Assembly (NCBI GenBank): GCA_021325035.1
Contig: JAJPHW010000100.1
Coordinates: forward strand, 20,506-84,505
Direction: 5' to 3'
DNA length: 64,000 bases
Source of the DNA: Terriglobia bacterium
GTDB taxonomy: Bacteria; Acidobacteriota; Terriglobia; Terriglobales; Acidobacteriaceae
Made by a program: the position numbers and the translations under genes. The notes beneath the pieces are model-generated. The model was not told where the DNA came from. It saw only the letters and a list, made by a program, of their open reading frames with translations, and made no database searches. This document shows positions 9,628-19,223 of this stretch, one piece after another. How positions within the stretch are numbered: position 1 is the first letter of the stretch; each line of letters opens with the position of its first letter.

Positions 9628-10716
9628 GTGGGCATGAAACCCGTTCGGATTTTGGTTGACAGCCTGGCCGACGCTGATTTGCCTAATGCGCAAATGGGCA
9701 ACGCACGCGAGATTATCCAAAGGCTAAATCCCAATCAATTCCATGTCAGTGTTTTTTGCCTAAAGGATCCAGATCAGCGGATAGCCGAGCGTCCGAATAC
9801 GAAAATTATTTATCTGCCGGAGCGCCGGCGGACACTCAGAATTTTGCAGGAATATATTTGGGGATCACAAAAAATTTTGTTCTATTTAAAAAGCGCTCCC
9901 GCTAGCCGGTTTTATATGCGAATGCGGCAAGTTAAGAAAGATGGGCGTGTCACCATTGGTTCGGTGGAGTCACAATCAAACATTCAATGCGAGCTCACGG
10001 TTAAGAAAAAAGATATTCGCTTGTGGGAGCAGACAATTCTTAGTTGCGATTATTTGTTCAGTAATTCTCACGCCGTCCAGAAGAACCTTGCTCTTGAATA
10101 CGGCCTTCCCAGTGAAGTTGTTCCGACAGGAGTAGATACTCAATTTTTTACACCCGTTACGCGCGAGAAGAATGCGAGGCTGGAAGTATTATTCGTGGGT
10201 TCGCTACGTCCGTTCAAGCAACCCCGCACCTTGATGGAAGCGGGACAACGCTTTCCGTTCGCCGATTTTGTGCTTGCTGGGGAGGGCGCCATGCGTGCAG
10301 AGTTGGAAGCCCAGCTACGACGTGATCGCATTCCCAATGTTCAATTTGTCGGGCAGAAAACATCAGAACAGTTGCGTGAGTTATACCAACGGGCAGATGT
10401 CTTTCTGTTTCCTTCGCTATGGGAAGGATCCCCCAAAGTTATTTTGGAAGCTGCGGCGTGCGCATTGCCTGTAATCGCCCGGAAAAACTATCGCCCTGAA
10501 ACGGTGGTTGATGGGATTACGGGATACCTTGTTTCGTCCGATGAAGAGTTATTTCAAAGGTTGGGACAATTATTGCAAGATGCTGATTTGCGGCGACGAT
10601 TCGGGATCGCAGGGCGGGAGCATAGCGAAAAGTTCGACTGGAGCGTGATTACGGCGAAATGGGAGGAGATTTTCTCCTGCTTGTGTCGAGGCGACGATCA
10701 CGGTCAGGCATCATGA
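9628..10716 (+). CDS. GT4 family glycosyltransferase
   Basis: VGSLRPFKQPRTLMEA...FLFPSLWEGSPKVILEAAACALPVIARKNYRPE GT4 motif. GTG 9628 or ATG 9634 start. Confidence 0.85.
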   Translation: MGMKPVRILVDSLADADLPNAQMGNAREIIQRLNPNQFHVSVFCLKDPDQRIAERPNTKIIYLPERRRTLRILQEYIWGSQKILFYLKSAPASRFYMRMRQVKKDGRVTIGSVESQSNIQCELTVKKKDIRLWEQTILSCDYLFSNSHAVQKNLALEYGLPSEVVPTGVDTQFFTPVTREKNARLEVLFVGSLRPFKQPRTLMEAGQRFPFADFVLAGEGAMRAELEAQLRRDRIPNVQFVGQKTSEQLRELYQRADVFLFPSLWEGSPKVILEAAACALPVIARKNYRPETVVDGITGYLVSSDEELFQRLGQLLQDADLRRRFGIAGREHSEKFDWSVITAKWEEIFSCLCRGDDHGQAS

Positions 10717-11864
10717 GCAAAGATTCCCCCCATGTTCTGACGTTGACGCCTTTTTATCCCGTGTTAGGCGATGATGCACAAGGTTGTTTCGTCGCAGAAC
10801 CAATGCACAATCTGGAAGCTTTGGGTGTGCGGCAAACGATATTTGCAGTGCAGCCATTTTATCGGGGAGCGTTAATCCCCAATCCAACTGCGCCAAAAGC
10901 TCGCGGAGTGAGCTTTATTTCTTTACCTGGCGGGTTTGGTCTTCCTACGTCCGGGCTCTTTTTATTCGCAAGCATCATTCGCGAAGTGAGGCGAATTCAT
11001 ACGGCGAATCCGATTGATGTTATTCATGCACATGCGGCAATGCCATGCGGACATGCAGCAGTTCTCCTCAAACGGGAACTGGGCATTCCATTTGTCGTGT
11101 CAGTGCATGGGCTAGACGCTTATTCGACAAGACAGGTTACAGGGCTTTCAGGGCATGCATGTCGGCGCATCTCAAGCATGGTGTACCGGTCTGCCGACTG
11201 CATCATTTGTGTGAGTGAGAAAGTACGCGAGCAAGTCGTGCGAGGCTTAATTAGTGCGCGTACTGTCGTAGTTTATAACGGAGTTGATCCTGAAATATTT
11301 TCCCCCGAACAGAAAGATTGCGCCGACTTTGTGTTGAGCGTCGGTGGACTTATTCCGATTAAAGGTCATGAAGTATTGATCCGAGGGTTCGCGAAGATAA
11401 GCCAAGATTTCCCGGGATTTACCTGTGAAATTATTGGTGATGGGCCCGAGAGATCAAAACTGGAGAACATAGCAAGAGAGTTGGGGATAGCAAAGAAAGT
11501 ACGGTTTAGGGGCCGTTTGTCACGAGCCCAAGTGGCGGCACTTATGCGGCGCTGCGCAGTATTTGTATTGCCGAGTCGTTATGAGGCTTTAGGATGCGTC
11601 TATCTTGAAGCCATGGCTGCCGGTAAAGCCGTGATCGCGGGGAAAGATCAAGGCATTGAGGAAATCATCCAATCTGGTTACAACGGTTGCTTAGTTGCTC
11701 CCACTGATGTATCGCAACTTTCCGATGCACTCGCCGCTTTGTTAAGGGATGCAGCAAATCGGCGGCGGATAGGAATAGCGGCACGAGAGACGGTGCTTGC
11801 TGGGCTCACATTCGATCATCAGGCACGGGCATTGAAACTTGTATACGAGCAACGTGCGCAATGA
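10713..11864 (+). CDS. GT4 family glycosyltransferase
   Basis: PTKAR...VSVHGLDAYSTRQ...VLPSRYEALGCVYLEAMAAGKAVIAGKDQGIEEII; ATG 10713 overlaps upstream stop. Confidence 0.88.
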   Translation: MSKDSPHVLTLTPFYPVLGDDAQGCFVAEPMHNLEALGVRQTIFAVQPFYRGALIPNPTAPKARGVSFISLPGGFGLPTSGLFLFASIIREVRRIHTANPIDVIHAHAAMPCGHAAVLLKRELGIPFVVSVHGLDAYSTRQVTGLSGHACRRISSMVYRSADCIICVSEKVREQVVRGLISARTVVVYNGVDPEIFSPEQKDCADFVLSVGGLIPIKGHEVLIRGFAKISQDFPGFTCEIIGDGPERSKLENIARELGIAKKVRFRGRLSRAQVAALMRRCAVFVLPSRYEALGCVYLEAMAAGKAVIAGKDQGIEEIIQSGYNGCLVAPTDVSQLSDALAALLRDAANRRRIGIAARETVLAGLTFDHQARALKLVYEQRAQ

Positions 11865-13015
11865 CCAAGCGGCTTGTTGTCATCACAGAAATCATTGCTC
11901 CTTATCGGATCCCTGTTTTTAATGCTCTTGCCAAACAGCCGGGAATTGATCTCCACGTAATTTTTCTTGCTGAGACTGACCCGGCACTGCGGGAGTGGCT
12001 TGTTTACAAGGATGAACTCCAGTTCTCTTATCAGGTCTTGCGCTCATGGCGTATGAAGCTGGGAACACGCAAAATACTTTTGAATTGGGGGTTGAATTCG
12101 GCTTTACGTAAACTCTCTCCAGACGCAATCATTTGTGGCGGATACAACGATTTCGCGTATTGGAATGCACTCCGGTGGTCTCATCGTAAAAACGTGCCTT
12201 TTTTTGTATGGGTTGAAAGTAATGCCCAGGATCAGAGGGGCAAGACTAAATTAGTGCAATCCCTTAAGGGGCGTTTTTTGAGAGCAAGTAGGGGAGTTGT
12301 CGTTTCTGGAAAATCCTCAGCGAATTATGTCAAAACTTTTGGCGTTGCTGAAACAGTGATTTTTACAGCGCCCAATGCGGTTGATAATGTGCTATTCGCG
12401 AACGGTGCCTCACGTATCCGTATGCAAAAAACTACGAAACGGCACGAATTAGAATTGCCCGAACGATATTTTCTTTTCGTGGGACGTCTCGTCAGAGAAA
12501 AAGGAGTTTTTGATCTTCTCGAAGCGTATGCTTTGCTCAGTCCTGATCTCCGCCAACAAATGGGATTAGTTTTTGTTGGTGACGGATCTGAACGCGCTCT
12601 GCTCGAAGAACGCGCGAGCAAAATTGTGGCAGGCAGTATTATCTTCAGCGGTTTTGTGCATAGAGATGAGCTAATCGCGTATTACGCGATGTCTGATATT
12701 TTTATTTTTCCTACACATAGTGATCCCTGGGGGCTAGCCGTTAATGAAGCGATGGCATGTGGGTTGCCGATTGTGATTACACAAGTTGCGGGCTGCGCCG
12801 AAGATCTTGTGCTAGACCGATGGAATGGACGAGTGGTTTTACCCCGAAACCCCTCTCAGCTAGCGGAAGCGATGAAGGAAGTTGCCGGTGACTCCAACTT
12901 GCAGAGATTAATGGGACAAAGAAGCTTAGAACGGATAGGCAAATATTCTCCTGAACTATGTGCCAGCGGCATGGCACAGGCCATATATTCGTGTTGTGAT
13001 GACCATGACTCTTGA
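11861..13015 (+). CDS. GT4 family glycosyltransferase
   Basis: YFLFVGRLVREKGVFDLLEAYALL...FIFPTHSDPWGLAVNEAMACGLPIVITQVAGCAEDLV. Confidence 0.88.
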   Translation: MTKRLVVITEIIAPYRIPVFNALAKQPGIDLHVIFLAETDPALREWLVYKDELQFSYQVLRSWRMKLGTRKILLNWGLNSALRKLSPDAIICGGYNDFAYWNALRWSHRKNVPFFVWVESNAQDQRGKTKLVQSLKGRFLRASRGVVVSGKSSANYVKTFGVAETVIFTAPNAVDNVLFANGASRIRMQKTTKRHELELPERYFLFVGRLVREKGVFDLLEAYALLSPDLRQQMGLVFVGDGSERALLEERASKIVAGSIIFSGFVHRDELIAYYAMSDIFIFPTHSDPWGLAVNEAMACGLPIVITQVAGCAEDLVLDRWNGRVVLPRNPSQLAEAMKEVAGDSNLQRLMGQRSLERIGKYSPELCASGMAQAIYSCCDDHDS

Positions 13016-14435
13016 GCGGATCCCATTGCGCATACTGGGGTCGGCACTTTTAGTGATCTTGATTTCAGTAGTTTTGCTGCGCTTTTTCCCTGGATATCTC
13101 ACTAATACACAATTTCTAGCTGGAATCATCTTTTTGCAGGTACTGCTGGCAATCGTATGGAACTATCGCCAAAGACTCATGCCGGCACTGGCCCTTGCTT
13201 TCCTTGGGGCCGGGACATACACGCCTTTGCAGCCGGTGTTTAGTCCTATACGCTGGGTTTTGTTGGCCATAGGTGCATTGGGTGGACTGGCTCTATATCT
13301 ACGTGAACGTGGGCATTGGTTTGGATTGTTTCACGCAATTGCTCTATCTTGCATTCTGTCTTCGTTTGCTTCCGCTGTGGTCTCTACATACGCAGAAGTT
13401 TCTTTTCTAAAAGCAGCAAGTCTTCTACTTCTATTTCTTTACGGCATTTCCGGTGCCAGACTTGTAGTTTTATTCTCGTCGTGGAGTTTTTTAAGCAGTT
13501 TGCGGATTGGTCTCGAGGTTTTTACTTATATAACAGCCGTCTCTTATTTTGTTTTTCACTATTCTTTAATGGGAAACCCGAATTCTTTGGGTGCGATTAT
13601 GGGCGTGATCGTATTGCCATATTTACTCTGGTTCGCGTTGACCTCCGATGATGCAGGTGCCCGCCACAAGCGGCAATTGGCTCTAATTATTTCAATTTGT
13701 TTGTTGTTGAGCAGTTATTCGCGAGCGAGCATTGGAGCGGGATTCATTGCTGCGTTGTTGATATGTTTTGGATTGCGGCAGTATAAATTCTTCGTGAGAG
13801 GCTTGGCTGTGGCTCTCCTTTGCGCGGTCGTGGTTGCAGCGCTTGTCCCAATGAAATCTGAAACATCAGGTCAAGGGCAAACGCCGGTAGCAAAGTTTCT
13901 CTATAAGGGACACGAAAGCCAGAATGTTCTACAATCCCGCCTTTCCGTATGGGATCAGACAATCGATTCTATTCGCAGCCACCCATTTTTCGGCACAGGT
14001 TTTGGGACGAGCTTGGCGAATGAGAACGCCGGGTCATCCCGGTTACAGGGAATACGAGTATCATCCGATGTAGGCGTTCGTGAACATGGAAACAGTTATC
14101 TTGCCATCATGGAATGGCAAGGCCTTTTAGGTGTGATTCCGTTTTTCGCTCTAATTTCGCTGGTTGCTTTGTACGCAGTGCGTGTTTTTATACAAGTCAG
14201 GAACATACAGGACCTTTCTTCTCCTCTCATTGTTTTTGCAGCCGTGATGCTTGGAGGTTTATTCCATGCTGCGTTTGAAGATTGGCTATTTGCTGTTGGT
14301 TATTACCTCTGCGTGTATTTTTGGATTTTCGCTTTTATTTTCGTGGATTTACTTCATCGGGCCTCCGAGCCTTACCCAGAAGCCGAAACTACATTTACTC
14401 CCGTAGCACAAAGCGCTGCCGGAAGCGCAACCTGA
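12999..14435 (+). CDS. O-antigen ligase/polymerase-like polytopic membrane protein (Wzy/WaaL type)
   Basis: Many hydrophobic helices plus RLSVWDQTIDSIRSHPFFGTGFGTSLANENAG...VREHGNSYLAIMEWQGLLGVIPF, typical Wzy_C/O-antigen ligase loop. Confidence 0.8.
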   Translation: MTMTLERIPLRILGSALLVILISVVLLRFFPGYLTNTQFLAGIIFLQVLLAIVWNYRQRLMPALALAFLGAGTYTPLQPVFSPIRWVLLAIGALGGLALYLRERGHWFGLFHAIALSCILSSFASAVVSTYAEVSFLKAASLLLLFLYGISGARLVVLFSSWSFLSSLRIGLEVFTYITAVSYFVFHYSLMGNPNSLGAIMGVIVLPYLLWFALTSDDAGARHKRQLALIISICLLLSSYSRASIGAGFIAALLICFGLRQYKFFVRGLAVALLCAVVVAALVPMKSETSGQGQTPVAKFLYKGHESQNVLQSRLSVWDQTIDSIRSHPFFGTGFGTSLANENAGSSRLQGIRVSSDVGVREHGNSYLAIMEWQGLLGVIPFFALISLVALYAVRVFIQVRNIQDLSSPLIVFAAVMLGGLFHAAFEDWLFAVGYYLCVYFWIFAFIFVDLLHRASEPYPEAETTFTPVAQSAAGSAT

Positions 14436-14440
14436 CAGTA

Positions 14441-15616
14441 ATGAACATCTTTCTAAATGGCGCTGCCGCGAGTGCCGGTGGAGGCGTCACATACCTGCGC
14501 AATGTCATACCACAACTCAAACAACGATTAGATATTCACGTAACGGTTGCATTGCAACCTATTCTTCGGAGTGAGTTTCAAGAATCAGCAAATGTTTCCT
14601 TGCTGGATGTGCGTTTTTCTTCCAATGCTGCTTTCCGATTCTGGCAGGAACAGAGGCGGCTTCCCAGGCTCTTAAGGCAGCACAATGCCCATGTGCTGAT
14701 TTCGGCAGGCAACATTGCATTGCATAATTCTCCAGTCCCTCAAGTTTTGCTATCACGCAATGCTTTATATACTTCGACTGATTTTTATCGAGATCTCTAT
14801 AAACGCAGAGACTATCGGCTCATTCTCGATACTTGGGTGAAGGGTCTATTGGCGCAGCAGTCCATTCATTGGGCTGATTGTACGGTCGCGCCCAGTCGAT
14901 CGTTTGCCAACGATCTGGCCGCATGGACTAGTGAGGAAATCACGACAATTCCACATGGATTCGATGCAGAGGAGTTTCAGCGCGACAACACGCCCTTGTC
15001 ATTACATTTACAAAATATTCTTGAAAATAAGAATAGGGCATTGCGGCTTCTTTTTGTGAGCCACTACAACTACTATCGCAATTTCGAGACATTATCACGA
15101 GCAGTACCGATCTTGCGGGAAAGACTATCACCACGCAAAGTTGAAGTGGTCTTCACGTGCAGGTTCAGTTCCGATCATAACCCTGGCAATTACCACGCAG
15201 AAAGTGCTGCTCGCCTGGTAAGGGAACTAGGTATTGTTGAAAACGTAATTGAATTAGGCCCAATCCCATATTTCCATCTCCATCGGGTTTATCGTGCGTG
15301 CGATGTATATGTCAGTCCTGCTTACGCAGAATCCTTCGCGCATCCCCTCGTAGAGGCGATGTCATGTGGCTTGCCAATTGTTGCTTCCGATATCGCAGTT
15401 CATAGAGAGATATGCGGAGATGCCGCACTTTATTTTGCGCGTTTTTCACCCCATGAGCTCGCTGATGCCATTGTGAGGGCGAGTGAAGATACCGAACACG
15501 AATGCCTTTCAAAGGCGGGGCTCGAAAAGTCAACAACTTATTCGTGGAAATCCCATGTGGATCAGTTGATAGAACTGGCACAGCATCTAGTTACGAAAGA
15601 TAAAAGTTTGAGATGA
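14441..15616 (+). CDS. GT4 family glycosyltransferase
   Basis: ATG 14441 (MNIFLNGAAASAGGGVTYLRNVIPQL); CDVYVSPAYAESFAHPLVEAMSCGLPIVASDIAVHREICGDAALYF. Confidence 0.87.
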   Translation: MNIFLNGAAASAGGGVTYLRNVIPQLKQRLDIHVTVALQPILRSEFQESANVSLLDVRFSSNAAFRFWQEQRRLPRLLRQHNAHVLISAGNIALHNSPVPQVLLSRNALYTSTDFYRDLYKRRDYRLILDTWVKGLLAQQSIHWADCTVAPSRSFANDLAAWTSEEITTIPHGFDAEEFQRDNTPLSLHLQNILENKNRALRLLFVSHYNYYRNFETLSRAVPILRERLSPRKVEVVFTCRFSSDHNPGNYHAESAARLVRELGIVENVIELGPIPYFHLHRVYRACDVYVSPAYAESFAHPLVEAMSCGLPIVASDIAVHREICGDAALYFARFSPHELADAIVRASEDTEHECLSKAGLEKSTTYSWKSHVDQLIELAQHLVTKDKSLR

Positions 15617-15659
15617 TAACTTAAAGTGCGCGAGGGGTCGAAACGCAGAAGGGAGATTC

Positions 15660-16313
15660 TTGTTACACCAACGCTACAAGGATTTGTGTTTTTTATTGAT
15701 TGAAAAGGCGACATGGCCAAACTATTGGATATTGCGTTGGAGAAATAGTCTGAGAAGACCTCATCATCCTATTCATTTGCATTTGGGCTGCGGACCGAAA
15801 TATATGCCGGGCTTCGTTAATATTGATGCAAATCCATTTACAAAAACAGATATGTGGTTGGATGTTCGTTGCGGCATCCCTTTTGCCGACCGGACAGTAG
15901 ATTCCGTTTATGCAACACATATGTTTGAGCATTTTTATCCGGATGAACTTGGCCGCCTATTGCGCGAATGCAAACGAGTTCTAAAGCCGGGAGGCGGCAT
16001 GCGCGTAATTGTTCCAAGTTTGCGAAGCGCCATAGCCGCATACCAACAAGATCGTAAGGAATGGTTCGACGATTTTCCCCGAAAGTTTGATTCTGTGGGC
16101 GGCCGTTTTTCTAATTTTATTTTCTGCGATGGACAGCATCGCGCAGGTCTCGATTTCAGCTATTTGCGAGAGGCCATGCAGCAAGCAGGGTTCCAAGAAA
16201 TCGAAGAATCAGCGGAGGGTACGAGCCGCTTATACGGATCGAATGTGCCTCCTTATACTCCCGGTGACAGCCGCGATCTACCGCATTCTTTATATGTAGA
16301 AGCTTTCAAGTAA
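15660..16313 (+). CDS. SAM-dependent methyltransferase
   Basis: IHLHLGCGPKYMPGFVNIDANP...VYATHMFEHFYPDELGRLLRECKRVLKPGGGMRVIVPSL. Confidence 0.85.
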   Translation: MLHQRYKDLCFLLIEKATWPNYWILRWRNSLRRPHHPIHLHLGCGPKYMPGFVNIDANPFTKTDMWLDVRCGIPFADRTVDSVYATHMFEHFYPDELGRLLRECKRVLKPGGGMRVIVPSLRSAIAAYQQDRKEWFDDFPRKFDSVGGRFSNFIFCDGQHRAGLDFSYLREAMQQAGFQEIEESAEGTSRLYGSNVPPYTPGDSRDLPHSLYVEAFK

Positions 16314-16364
16314 CTACGACGTTGAAGGCGTCGCTAGTACTTTCTATTTTTGAGCACAATGTAA

Positions 16365-18260
16365 ATGTGTGGAATCGTTGGCATCGCGGCAACTAGATCT
16401 AACGTGGATCGCGCCCTGCTCGATTCTGCGACATATTCACTTGCTCACCGCGGACCCGATGACTCCGGCACGATCGTTATCCACGATGGTGAAAATGAGA
16501 TTGGTCTCGGGAATCGCCGCTTAGCGATACTCGATCTGTCGCCGCTCGGTCACCAGCCGATGGAAGATCCAAAAACCGGGAATTGGATTGTTTATAACGG
16601 CGAGATATTTAATTTCCGCGAATTACGGCACGAACTGAGCAAAGCAGGGTTTGAATTTCGGAGCAACTCGGACACGGAAGTTCTACTAAAGGCCTATGCA
16701 TTTTGGGGAGAACAAAGCCTAACTCGACTGCGAGGCATGTTTGCCTTTGCGCTTTGGGATGCATCGAAACGCCATTTGTTTATCGCTCGTGATCCCATGG
16801 GAGTGAAGCCGCTCTATTTCGGCTCTTTTGGCCCATATTTCATTTTTGCATCGGAAGTCCGCACGTTATTGGGCACAGGCATGGTTCCTCGCCGCGTTGA
16901 TCGCGCCGGATTATCAAACTATATAACCTTCGGCTCACTTTACGATCCCATCACATTGATCGACAGAGTGTCATCTTTGTGCCCGGGGCATTATTTGATA
17001 TGGAAAAATGGGCGAATTCAAGAAACTTGCTATTGGGACTTGGTGGACTCCACTTCCACAAGACTGGATTATTCAGCTGAATCACGCCAACGAATGGAAC
17101 AAGATTTACATGTTGAAATTTATGACGCTGTACAGAAACAGATGATTAGTGATGTGCCGGTGGGCGTGTTTCTTTCAGGAGGGATAGATTCAAGCGCGCT
17201 GGTTGGGATTCTGAGTCAAAACGGAATTAGACCCGATACTTTTTCTATCGTATTTCGCGAGTCTGATTACAACGAAGCTGCATATTCTCAAATAGTAGCT
17301 AAGCATTTCGAAACGAGCCATCATGAAATCTGTGCTTCGCAAGGTGAGGCGCTTGAGCTTATTCCAGAAGCAATCGCATCCATGGACTTGCCAACTATCG
17401 ATGGCGTCAACACCTATTTCGTCTCACGAAAGACCCGGGAAGCGGGCCTCAAAGTTGCTTTATCCGGCCTCGGAGGTGATGAGCTTTTTGCAGGCTATTC
17501 AACCTTTGTGGATGTCCCCAAAATGCAGAAATTCTCAGATTTCTGGAAATATACCCCCGGCAAAAGCGCCCTTGCCGCCCTTTTTTCAGTCTTGACACCT
17601 GAAAATGACCGTAATCGTAAATTGGCGGCTTTGTTGTTAGATCAAGATAGCTTGTCGCTTCCATACTTTTTGGCGCGGATGTTATTTACTCCAAGTCTCC
17701 GCCATTCATTGATTACTCATATTTCGGAAGAGGATAGCAACAGAGCGGCGACTGAGCTCTTGAAGAATTTGAATCGTGTAAAAAAATTGGACGAGATCAA
17801 CCAAATTTCCTATTTGGAATCTCGTTGTTACATGCTAAATACTCTTCTGCGCGATTCTGATGCTTTAAGCATGGCTAATGGGCTAGAGGTCCGGGTGCCT
17901 CTTACTGATCATCAACTGGCACGAAGGGCAATCTCGATTCCGGGAGCTTGGAAGATCAAGCGCGGTGAACCAAAGCATTTGTTGGTTGATGCGCTGAAAG
18001 GTTCCTTACCCAGCGAAATTGTCCATCGCCGGAAACGGGGTTTTACTTTGCCCTTTGAGCATTGGTTGAAGGATGATTTACGACGAGATTTAGAAAAGTC
18101 TTTCCGAGACATGGCCGATGGCCCGCTAGGCGGTGTTATCAATCAGGAGGCAGTGTGGAAGGTATGGCAGGACTTCCAAGAAGGGAAAACCTCCTGGTCA
18201 CGCCCTTGGTCTCTTCATGTGTTGCACCAATGGTGCACGCGCCATGCGGTTACCGTTTAG
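16365..18260 (+). CDS. asnB: asparagine synthase (glutamine-hydrolysing)-type amidotransferase, copy 1
   Basis: MCGIVGIAA N-terminal Cys nucleophile, YNGEIFNFRELR, FLSGGIDSSALVG PP-loop, LSGLGGDELFAGY. Confidence 0.92.
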   Translation: MCGIVGIAATRSNVDRALLDSATYSLAHRGPDDSGTIVIHDGENEIGLGNRRLAILDLSPLGHQPMEDPKTGNWIVYNGEIFNFRELRHELSKAGFEFRSNSDTEVLLKAYAFWGEQSLTRLRGMFAFALWDASKRHLFIARDPMGVKPLYFGSFGPYFIFASEVRTLLGTGMVPRRVDRAGLSNYITFGSLYDPITLIDRVSSLCPGHYLIWKNGRIQETCYWDLVDSTSTRLDYSAESRQRMEQDLHVEIYDAVQKQMISDVPVGVFLSGGIDSSALVGILSQNGIRPDTFSIVFRESDYNEAAYSQIVAKHFETSHHEICASQGEALELIPEAIASMDLPTIDGVNTYFVSRKTREAGLKVALSGLGGDELFAGYSTFVDVPKMQKFSDFWKYTPGKSALAALFSVLTPENDRNRKLAALLLDQDSLSLPYFLARMLFTPSLRHSLITHISEEDSNRAATELLKNLNRVKKLDEINQISYLESRCYMLNTLLRDSDALSMANGLEVRVPLTDHQLARRAISIPGAWKIKRGEPKHLLVDALKGSLPSEIVHRRKRGFTLPFEHWLKDDLRRDLEKSFRDMADGPLGGVINQEAVWKVWQDFQEGKTSWSRPWSLHVLHQWCTRHAVTV

Positions 18261-18311
18261 TGTTCCAGTTCGCCAATTGCTTTCGATTCACGATAAGATG
18301 GCGGAAGTAGA

Positions 18312-19217
18312 GTGAGTTCCGCGATAACAAGCCCCGAGGATTCTGTGAATACGCCTTCTCCTGGCGTAGCACCTCTTCCTGTAAGCGTAATCATCGCTAC
18401 ACGGAATGAAGAAAAAAACTTACCTCGGTGCCTGGAATCTTTGAATTGCGTTGAAGAAGTTTATGTTGTTGATTCGCAGAGTAGCGATGCAACAGTTGCA
18501 ATTGCCGAGGCATATCATGCAAAGGTCGTGCAATTTCACTACAAAGGTGGATGGCCAAAAAAGCGGCAATGGGCACTTGATCATCTTCCGGTTGTAGCCG
18601 ATTGGGTTTTACTTCTCGATGCCGATGAGGCATTGACACCCGAGATTCGAAGAGAAATAGAATGCGCAATTTCAAAGCATGACTTCAACGGGTATTACAT
18701 TGCGTTGCAGATGCATTTCTTAGGGAAAGAATTGCGCCACTGTGGTGCGAATTTCTATAAGCTTTCACTTTTTCGCAAGGGCAAAGGCAGATTTGAGTGC
18801 AGGTTGCAGGACCAGGATCCCTCGATGGCCGACATGGAAGTTCATGAGCACGTTGTCGTCGAAGGGCCGACAGCAAAACTCAAGAACCCCATAACCCACC
18901 ATAATGTTGATTCGCTTGCGAAGTATATTCAAAAGCACAATGAATACTCGAACTGGGATGCGGCGGTGTGGGTTGAAGGGAAATCTGCTGATCTGCCACC
19001 AACTTTATTTGGCAATCAAGCGCAACGTCGTCGTTGGCTCAAACAAAGGTTTTTCGCGGTACCTGGCTCGCCTGTTGTTCTGTTTCTTTACCGGTATTTT
19101 TTTCGACTGGGCTTTTTGGATGGAATTCCAGGGTTCGTCTACTGCGCATTTCAGGCAATTCAACTGTTCCATGTAAAAGCCAAGGTTTATGAGATGAAAT
19201 TGGCACAACGGGTTTGA
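18312..19217 (+). CDS. GT2 family glycosyltransferase (WaaE/KdtX-like)
   Basis: VSVIIATRNEEKNLPRCLESLNCVEEVYVVDSQSSDATV...WVLLLDADEALTPE. Confidence 0.85.
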   Translation: MSSAITSPEDSVNTPSPGVAPLPVSVIIATRNEEKNLPRCLESLNCVEEVYVVDSQSSDATVAIAEAYHAKVVQFHYKGGWPKKRQWALDHLPVVADWVLLLDADEALTPEIRREIECAISKHDFNGYYIALQMHFLGKELRHCGANFYKLSLFRKGKGRFECRLQDQDPSMADMEVHEHVVVEGPTAKLKNPITHHNVDSLAKYIQKHNEYSNWDAAVWVEGKSADLPPTLFGNQAQRRRWLKQRFFAVPGSPVVLFLYRYFFRLGFLDGIPGFVYCAFQAIQLFHVKAKVYEMKLAQRV

Positions 19218-19223
19218 ACCTTC

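Noticed and set aside
16322-16336. Short GACG...CGTC inverted repeat before asnB copy 1
   Set aside because: Only 4-5 bp arms; expected by chance.
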